Shown piece by piece: positions 56,300 through 64,000 of a stretch of 64,000 nt of DNA. Position numbers and translations under genes: made by a program. Source of the stretch: Pseudevernia furfuracea. Its lineage: Eukaryota; Ascomycota; Lecanoromycetes; Lecanorales; Parmeliaceae. The notes under the pieces were generated by a model. The model saw only the letters and a program-made list of their open reading frames with translations, searched no databases and was not told where the DNA came from. Within the stretch, counting starts at the first letter, position 1, and the number at the start of each line of letters is the position of its first letter. The stretch lies in the NCBI GenBank assembly GCA_022315425.1, contig JAIUPT010000042.1, positions 1,550,001 through 1,614,000 on the forward strand. The letters are read 5' to 3'.

Positions 56300-58489
56300 G
56301 CTTCGTTACTAGTTAAGAACCTTGTTAGCATTGATTATCAAATCCACGAGTTTCTTATAGCAACAGATCAAACTCATCATAACGAGATCTTCGAGTCTGT
56401 TGAATACTTCATCGACTATATCGTTCAGAATTATAATTATTAGCCGAGACAAATAATAGAATCTTTCAGATACTCAAGAACGTTCTCGATTGAACCCTCT
56501 GCTTTCTCGTATAGTTGGTTCACGAATCGATTTATCTTTCGAAGAGCAGTTAGGGTCTTCAGTGATCGAACATACTTCTTTCGAAGTGATTCTGAGCTTA
56601 TTCAATACTTTAGAAGTCGTAATTCACCTTTCATAGATTTTACACCTTATATCTCGTCAGTGAGCACTCCGTTAGATTCGTCTGAATCAGTGAACACTTT
56701 ATTAAATTCGTCTGACACGAGCTCGAATTCTACTGAAGGCAACGATCAAATTATTAGAGCAATCTCAGTAGAGAAATCAATTTATAAAGATTCGATCGGC
56801 TCAGCAATAACAGACGATTAGTTATGATAGAATATCGGCTTTTCGTAGCAGCAATAAATAGCTCTATAAGAATTGCTGAGAGGCATTTCTAGTTAGTCAG
56901 ACTCATTAGAATCGTCTAACGAGACAGAATCTCTCGAAACTGTCGTAATAAAAAACGCTCTCAATTCTACACGTTGAAATTCGAAAGATCTCGAATTTTT
57001 CGATCTCAACTACGATAACAAGTCTGTTAACATCGAATTATTAATCGAGTATATTGATAAAGAAATCTACTTTCGAGATGTACACCTGTTTGTGAAAAGA
57101 GCGAGAGATCTTATGATTATCAAGAATAATATGATATAAGAAAACCTCTGAATGAGCTTACGTGATACGGCACTGAAATGATGAACAGTAGAACTTTTAT
57201 TCGTCGAGAAACGCATTATTAGATTTAAGAAAGACGTTGAAAAATAATTTATCTTATTGACTGATAGATTCAAGGAACCTGTTACAGTAATCATTGATGC
57301 CGTGCTTCGAGAACGTTATATTATACGAGACGCAAGTTCTCGTCGTGAGTCACGTAAGTATACTTAGAAGATTCTTAGATCTGTTAAGAATATAGAAATG
57401 ACGCTGATCAAGAATTAGTTAGACATCGTCTACAATAATATCGATCTCGAACTTCGTCGGGACATCAAGAAACCTGAGAATACTATCACGATCAACTTAT
57501 TTTTCATGACACTAAATAACTATAAGTATAAATAATAAGTCTATGTCAGCAGATATAAAAGAAATACAGATATCGAAAGCATAGCTTCTGATTCTTCTTT
57601 TTAAGGAAATCGACAACTTCGTTCTTACGAAAGTAGGCTCTCAGGGCAGTATAATTAGTACAATAATTCTCTTAATCGTGAGGATCAGCAGAACCTTGTA
57701 TAATCAAGTCTACGACCTGATTATCAAGGGAGATATCGATCTTCATATCAATATGAAGCGGCTTTCGTCTTTCAGTCTCGTTCTTTCTATTAGAACTCAT
57801 AAGCTTATCAGTCACAGCAGTCTCGCTTTTCAAACTACTTAAGCAGATTAACACAGTCAGATCAGCGCTCAAGCGAAAATTAAGAAAGGTTATAGATTAT
57901 CGAACTCTTAAATAGATTAGGTTTTTCAACATTAGGGCAACAGCAGCCTCGTTCGTTTCAGTTAGCTTTTAATAGCATAAATAGATCACAATACTCTGTT
58001 AAATTATAATATAATTTAGAAAATCGCTTTTAGTTACAGTAGCAAAGAGTCTATCAAGCATTCGAGAACACTACGAATAAGAACTTCGATAACGAATACG
58101 AGAAGTTCATGAGATTCTATTAATATTATGCTTTCGAGAAATAATTCATGAATAATACTTCTCAAGAAGCTCTCGAGCACGAAGAGCGTAACGATTATAA
58201 TAACATATAAAATATGCATTTCGTCAGCAAGAAAGTTACTCATATATGTAACAAATGTGAATTCGACTTTTCATCAAGAAACAAACTCTTCAAGCACTTG
58301 CGAAAAAATTGTCGAAAGGCAAAGCCTACTGCGAATATTAACAAGCGAATTTCAGAAATTCAAGATCTATTTAAGATTACACTTGACAAATTCTCGACGC
58401 TCATGACAAACAATACTTATATAAATACAATTATTAAATTCACTGCTGAGCTGGGTCATGTCAGACTCGAATACAACTTTCGCAGCTGA
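56300..58489 (+). pseudogene. Ty3/Gypsy-type gag region, stop-ridden
   Basis: A long single frame is readable with scattered in-frame stops: SKDLEFFDLNYDNKSVNIEL and IEYIDKEIYFRDVHLF, then a Ser/Gln/Arg-rich stretch, ending with a C2HC-like zinc motif ICNKCEFDFSSRNKLFKHLR at about 58245-58305. Loss is by codon-to-stop changes rather than frameshifts, as expected of RIP. Confidence 0.7.
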
Positions 58490-59110
58490 AAGTATATCAT
58501 TATGAAAGTCAGATACTCTTCGAATTTAAAGACTGAAGAAAGCGAAGTATCACTCGATTCTAACTGTGACGTGACTTTAGAAGATCGTGCTTACTTATTA
58601 AAGCACGTCTCTGATCTTGAGATCAAGAAGATAACTTTCTTCATATCGATACGAGACGTGAACAATAAAATTGTTAGTATAGATAAGTACGCTATGATCA
58701 CGATATACATTAAAGAAATCGTTAACGACATGAAGAGAAGTGCTTGTCTCACGATAAAAGTTCATGTTATAAATAATCTCAAGACAAACATTCTCATTAA
58801 AACGAATATCATAACGTCTCAAGAAATGACGATGAATCTGAAAACTCGTACGATCAAGCTTGAAAGATGTCAGGGGCTGAATATATCGATCGACGTTGTC
58901 GCACGGACTCAGTCTCATTTCAAGCGCATTATTTATATCAAGTTCTCGATTATCATAGTATTGAGTATTACTACGAAAGTATCTATCGCGTATAATAATA
59001 TAATATCTGAGAACAGGGATTTCTTGTTCGAACTAGACTGTGCTCAGGAATTCGAATCCGCGAGTGAGGTTTTTGCTCATATCGTTAACTTCACGATCTT
59101 AATAATATAG
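58490..59110 (+). pseudogene. Retroelement protease region
   Basis: Open frame of about 200 residues resembling the aspartic protease segment of fungal Ty3/Gypsy polyproteins. EVSLDSNCDVTLEDRAYL sits where the active-site DSG/DTG would be (here DSN, so probably inactive), followed by a segment ending near INNLKTNILIKTNIITSQEM. It survived without stops by chance. Confidence 0.6.
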
Positions 59111-59639
59111 ATTTATAATGTTACGACTGTATCTATGCGTCTGTCTCGCAAGGCAAGGCTCGAAGCACTTTACGAATATAAGCAAGACGATGTCTTTCTG
59201 ACGACCTCTGTCGAAGCAAATCTCGTTATCGAAAACGTGAAATCATGAAAGAAGAATCTTGTTAAGGGAATTGCAGTGACAGCAGCTGCTTTCGTCGAAC
59301 TCATATAAAAGTTATTGTCGAATATAACTTCTATTATTATAGCAGAAACTTTTTATTCTCAGATCGATTCGAGTCTCGAGCATATAATGTCTAATGACAT
59401 TATTATCTACGATACTTCGAAAGTTACTTCTCAAATTGCTTTCGTAGTAGACGAATTCTCGAAGATCTAAAAAGATCAAGATATCACGATAGACATTTCT
59501 GAGGAGAAATGAATGTCGATATCTCTCAAATCGAATATTACGTTAAAGTCTTCGCGTGTGTATCTCGTCAGTTAGAAGAATAGAGACGTCATTAACGAGA
59601 TATTTAATAAGCTTCACGATCAAGACAAAATGAAGTGAT

Positions 59640-60955
59640 CGAGTCAGTCAACGCCTTACAGCTATTCGATATTCGTGATATAGAGACAGATGTCTGATGA
59701 TAACAGAAAGAATCGTGTAGTCGTGAACATTCGAAATCTTAACAAAATCACGAAGTCTGACTCCTATCTCTTATCGCTGCAGTTAGATATTACTTTCGCT
59801 GTAATAGAATTCTCATATATCTCTACGATAGATAATAACGACTACTTTCATTAATTCCTCGTGCGCTACAAAGACAGACATAAGCTTATAGTAGTATCTC
59901 ATCGAGGGCAGAAATAATACAACGTTGCTCTTATAGAATATAAAGGGTCATCGTCGTATATATAACGTCAGACGAACAAGATTCTTCGTCCGCTTCGAGA
60001 CTTTGTTAAAGTATACGTCGATGATATGATTGCTTTCTCGAAAACATTGATATAGTATCTTAAGCATTTACGTAGAATATTTGAACTCTTTCAGCAACGT
60101 CGCATTAGTCTCAATTTCAAGAAGTCTTTTTTAGATTATTCGTTCGTGATTTTATTAGAACAGAGAGTGAATTTCTTAGATCTATTCACCTCGAAAGAAA
60201 AGTTGACAATTATTACTTCACTTCATTTTCTCAAATCGTTGCGTGAGCTTGAAACGTTTCTAAGACTCATAAAATGACTGCGATTCTTTATATCTCGATA
60301 TGCACAGCGTGTCAATTCGTTACAGCAGCGAAAAACGGACCTCACGAAGAAACTTTTTAAGAAATTCAAAGGGCACGCTCGTAAACGATAGTCTTATGCT
60401 TTTTACTACGAACTCACGAAAGTAAAAGTTAAGTTCTTTAAGAATCTATAAGAAGTCTTTTTCTCGCTAGTTTAATCTTTTTTATTTATTTCGACCCAAG
60501 TCGACGTCTTTATATCGATCTGAACGCTTCGAAGAAATGAGATTTAATAGTCGTGATCTATCATGTGACGAAGAACTCTGAAGATCAGAAGTCTTTTTCT
60601 CGCACGAACGTGCAGTTAATTTTGTTTTTTAATAAGATGTTAAATCAAGCGAAGTAGAATTACTGGCTCACGAAGTTAAAAGTCGTTGAAATAGTGTGGG
60701 TAATCAAGAAGATGCGGCACATGATGAAGTCTATTCAGAAATTATCAGTCGTAGTGTATATAGATTATTCTGCAGCAGTATCAATCTCACGATAAACTAG
60801 TCTGACGATATCAAGCATAGATAAGCTTAATCTACGACTTGTTCGTGCTTCTCAATACCTGTCGATGTTCGATCTTTTCGTTCGTCACAAGACTAATAAG
60901 ACGAACATAGTGTCGAATGCACTTTCACGACTTTAAGGCTCTGTTTCTATAATAA
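59640..60955 (+). pseudogene. Reverse transcriptase and RNase H region, degenerate
   Basis: RT fragments: NRVVVNIRNLNKITKSDSYL, then the catalytic box VKVYVDDMIAFSKTL (YVDD at 60013-60024), then RISLNFKKSFLDYSF and SLRELETFLRLIK. RNase H-like pieces follow (QVDVFISI, then RHKTNKTNIVSNALSRL at about 60883-60936). Many in-frame stops, few frame breaks. Confidence 0.75.
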
Positions 60956-61439
60956 TAAACGAATTCGAAGTGTTAGAAGCTCTATATGAGCAAGCAGTGA
61001 AAGTTACTGCTTCATTAATAAACATCGCTGCTTATAAGAATTCTTCTCTATTAGAATCTTATGTTAACTATCATATCACTTTGATAGAAATGTCTGATGA
61101 TTTCAAGACGCGGCTTTTTAAAGAATACGCTAAAGATGAATAATAAAGCAAGGTTCTTAAAGTAATAAAGACTATCGAAAAGATCGATACTTTAGATCGA
61201 TCTAAAGAAATCTCTCTATCGATATATGATTTTATTATCGAAATAGAAGATCTCTCTAAACAATTAGAATCAAATGTCGTCGAATTGAAAGATGATCTTA
61301 GTAATAGTCGTATTGATCTACGATTCAAGTTGAGGAACGAATTACTCTACTATATAAACTTTAATAACGAAAGAAAAAGACTATATATTCTTAATTCACT
61401 AAAGAAGAAAATCTTTGAGCTAGCGTATAATTATTAGTA

Positions 61440-62460
61440 TTACGACGGATTTTATAGAACTTATAATCGAATCGTTAACTCTATCTATATGAGACACTTG
61501 ACAAAACACTTACGAACTTATATAGATTATTGCTCGGAATGTGAGCTTAATTAAATCAAGCGTTATAAACCTTACGGGAGCATAATTTCTATTGACAGAT
61601 CAGAAATTTCTTTTCACATTATAATTATGAACTTCATAATAGCGCTTTTAATAATCGCTGACGAATGCGATTGCTTATTTACAGTAACAGACAAGTTTTT
61701 TAAGCGTGTCTTGATAATGTTAAAAAAAACGATCTATATCGTCGCGAAGTGAGTCGATCTTCTGCTAGTTAGTCTATCTCAGTCTAATTGAGATATTTCA
61801 TTAACTATTATTAGCGATCGAGATTTCAAATTCATGTTAGAATTCTAATAGACAATCTTCAAGAAACTTAAAGTGAAAGTTTTCGTCTTCACGGTCTGAT
61901 ATTCATAGATCGACGAATAGTTCGAGCGTACGAATCAAATCATAGAGATCGCTCTTCGATACTTCATTATCGCAAATTCTAAAGCTAATTAAACATATGT
62001 GTTATCGTATCTTGTGAGTAGTCTTAACAACTTCAAGAATTAGTCTATAGAAGTGTTATTAAATGAAATATTTTACGAATTCAACGTTCGAGACACTCTC
62101 GAACTTTTGATCGAATTATCTAAGAAAGACTTCAATCGTCTGCGACAACTAAAGAGAGAACAAGTCGAAGAATTTATAGTCTTTATTAACATTATAATTA
62201 AGATATACTACGATGAATCTTATATGTTAATCAGCTTGCTCAAAGAAAGTAAGACTTATTTGCGTCTATATTATGACTATAAAATCTCTGAACTTGTCAA
62301 TTATAAGCTTTATAATCAACGTGTCGAATCGTTTAAAATTCTTGAGAAGGTAAGTAAGCTCGCTTATCGTCTGAAACTTTTATCGTTAATGAAAATACAC
62401 TCTGTGATTTTCATAGCACAGCTGAAATCTAATAAAGACGAGAATCTTTACACGCGCAAT
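61440..62460 (+). pseudogene. Integrase region, degenerate
   Basis: The zinc-binding HHCC signature is visible as RHLTKHLRTYIDYCSECELN at about 61494-61553. The catalytic core has fragments around SIDRSEISF, CDCLFTVTDKFFKRVL and SDRDFKF, and ERTNQIIEIALRYF. It ends with the open frame 62053-62463 (KLAYRLKLLSLMKIHSVIFI). Confidence 0.7.
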
Positions 62461-62544
62461 TAGATAATCGCTATATTAGAGATCGAGAAAGACGATATTA
62501 TTACGAATATCTTCGAAATCGAGACTCTGTTAGAAAAGTAGGTT

Positions 62545-62660
62545 TTTCGAGATAAAACTTAGTATCTAATCAAGTAAAAGAACTGCGACAACGAATATAA
62601 CGTTTGATACGATGTCGACGATTTAAAGAATATTATAAAGTTGATTGAGAAATACGAGAC
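62545..62660 (+). pseudogene. Chromodomain remnant at integrase C terminus
   Basis: Reads YLIK, stop, KNCDNEYNV, stop, YDVDDLKNIIKLIEKYE. The two stops fall exactly where chromodomains have Trp (K-W-K and T/V-W). This marks the element as a chromovirus-type Ty3/Gypsy retrotransposon. Confidence 0.7.
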
Positions 62661-62902
62661 AAGACAACGAAAGCGATCTTTAAGATCTTTTAAAAGAAGT
62701 CGTCAGAAGAAGCAAAAGATCTAGTCTTTTCGCGCTTCGTCGAGATAAACGTTAAACGAATCATCGACGAGACGTAACGATTCTATCGATCGGAAATTAT
62801 CGAAGACATGTTATACGAGCGATCGGAAATAATTTTCCTCAATTGTTGTATTTCATATTTATAGTATTTCTTTGTTTATCTATCTTACTATTTATATGCT
62901 TA

Positions 62903-62913
62903 GCGCGCGCGCG
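62903..62913. repeat. Short CG run inside AT-rich sequence
   Basis: GCGCGCGCGCG stands out in sequence otherwise nearly free of G+C. It may begin a new element, since the sequence after it differs from the chromovirus. Confidence 0.6.
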
Positions 62914-63015
62914 TAAAGTTTAATTTGTCGCGACTCATCTTTTGATTTGCAAACACTTACTTCTTTACACAAATAACATTTATATCAATCAACGATATAA
63001 GACTTTATTTCAAAA

Positions 63016-64000
63016 TGAAAGACTCTACACTCTTCAACGAAGTCATAAATAAGATTATATCTTTATTCATCGATACACAAATCGACTCTTCAGAAACTTC
63101 CTTCGAATCTAAAGAAACTAAGACATCTAACACGTTTATCTTCTCAGCTTATGAATTCGCAGTGAAAAAACAAGCTCAAATCAAACGTTAAAAAAAGAGA
63201 GACTCGTGTATAAATGTATTTTACTACGACGAAGAATTACCTTATCGAGTGCTGAGTAAATCGAAGATATCAAACTCGTTTTTATCAATTAATATGAATC
63301 TCTTTAATACGTGAATAACGATAATTCTTATCTCAGACTATACGACAAGAGAAAGATTCGAGAAGTGATTAATAATATTTTCTTTAAAATATATTAAATC
63401 GTATTATAGAAACAAAGATCGCGTCGCGAAAACGTTTTCGACGATTAGAAACGAGTGAATCTATCTGATAACAAATAATATATATTAGTTATTCGATTCG
63501 AAAGAAGTGAGCAACGAGTCTGAAAAGATTATTAAAATTGAAAACGGGAGGTTAAGCGCAAAGCCAGACTTGGGTGAAGGAGACCGATATCACATTCAGA
63601 GAAATTTTTACGAATATCGAAACGTTTTCGACGATTAGAATCGTTAGATATATTCGAGACGAGTTTCAAGATCAAATACAAGATTAGCAAGTTATCTCTG
63701 ACTGTTAAGCGTCTCAAACTTTCAGAAGCTAAAAGTTTTAAGTTCATCGAAAAGCGCAAGATTAGCATTGTTAAGCGTTTCAAGCTTTCAGAAGTTAAAA
63801 GTTTTAAGTACATCGAGAAGCGCAAGAACGAAAAGTTGATCGATATTAAACTCGTTTTCACATTTAATATGTTAGATGTTTCAGATTCGAAAGATGAAGA
63901 AAGTAAGAAGAATACTTTTAATAAGATTATAAGAAAACTGCGTTAACAGCTAAGACAAGCGAAAGAGAAGATAATATACTTAACGACGACTCTTTTGACG
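63016..64000 (+). mobile_element. Second degenerate retroelement-like coding segment, runs off the window
   Basis: From the ATG at 63015-63017 a frame reads KDSTLFNEVINKIISLFIDT, then stops recur. Charged, Ser/Lys/Glu-rich, perhaps the gag of another element. It contains the 66-bp tandem repeat at 63704-63835. Not identified. Confidence 0.4.
63704..63835 (+). repeat. 66-bp tandem repeat, two units
   Basis: GTTAAGCGTCTCAAACTTTC at 63704 recurs as GTTAAGCGTTTCAAGCTTTC at 63770. The offset is 66 bp, 22 codons in frame, coding for KRLKLSEAKSFKFIEKRK-like units. Confidence 0.8.

Noticed and set aside
51700..64000. CRISPR array or prokaryotic island
   Set aside because: Repeats are LTR-like or tandem coding repeats without regular spacers, and the coding relics are eukaryotic retroelements.

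Overview
The window is nuclear DNA of a filamentous ascomycete (Pezizomycotina). This is inferred from dense intron-bearing housekeeping genes with 45-70 nt introns and GT..CTRAC..AG signals, from a full set of fungal orthologues (SET1, GFA1, RIB4, RAD7, RAD16, class-2 DHODH, fungal-type MDM31), and from an AT-rich block of transposon relics whose tryptophan codons have become stop codons, as in repeat-induced point mutation (RIP). Genus or species cannot be named from what is visible.

Layout. 1-5.1 kb: the 3' part of TRM112 (+) converges on the histone H3K4 methyltransferase SET1 (-). 5.8-7.3 kb: a decayed asparaginase-like/HIT/HIT multidomain gene. 8.2-9.4 kb: a gene for a secreted or membrane cysteine-rich protein whose 3' end is tandemly duplicated. 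9.6-11.8 kb: a small repeat nest with a tRNA-like repeat, a 1,019-bp element with inverted ends and an 8-bp target duplication, and two copies of a palindromic TA-flanked MITE, one nested in the larger element. 12.3-31 kb: housekeeping genes GFA1, RIB4, the divergent 20S proteasome pair PRE10/PRE7, the divergent pair PNO1/MDM31, a small methyltransferase, LSM6, a Rad60/Esc2-like protein, enolase and eIF3j. 31-44.5 kb: a Ser/Thr kinase, the divergent nucleotide-excision-repair pair RAD7/RAD16, a thioesterase-family gene and DHODH. 45-46 kb: a broken C2H2 zinc-finger locus with duplicated exon-intron units. 47-48.4 kb: a secreted class-3 lipase. 50.6-51.2 kb: a secreted protein of the KP4 killer-toxin family. 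51.7-64 kb: AT-rich RIP-type transposon territory with a pogo/Fot1 transposase fragment, an LTR-gag-LTR-gag-LTR arrangement, a GC-rich solo LTR with 5-bp target duplications, and a degenerate Ty3/Gypsy chromovirus-type polyprotein (gag, protease, RT, RNase H, integrase, chromodomain).

How the genes work together. Two divergent pairs join subunits of the same complex: RAD7/RAD16 (nucleotide excision repair of non-transcribed DNA) and PRE10/PRE7 (20S proteasome alpha7 and beta6). TRM112, PNO1, LSM6 and eIF3j serve RNA modification, ribosome maturation, RNA decay and splicing, and translation. GFA1, RIB4, enolase and DHODH cover cell-wall amino sugar, riboflavin, glycolysis and pyrimidine synthesis.

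Splicing is the main curiosity. Enolase has an intron whose 5' end reads GA instead of GT. RIB4 uses a GC-AG intron with a competing in-phase GT donor. Several genes have extremely small exons: 3 nt in PRE10, 5 nt in GFA1, 11 and 13 nt in the methyltransferase. Exon boundaries were derived by eye from reading phase, splice signals and remembered family conservation, so single-base errors are possible.
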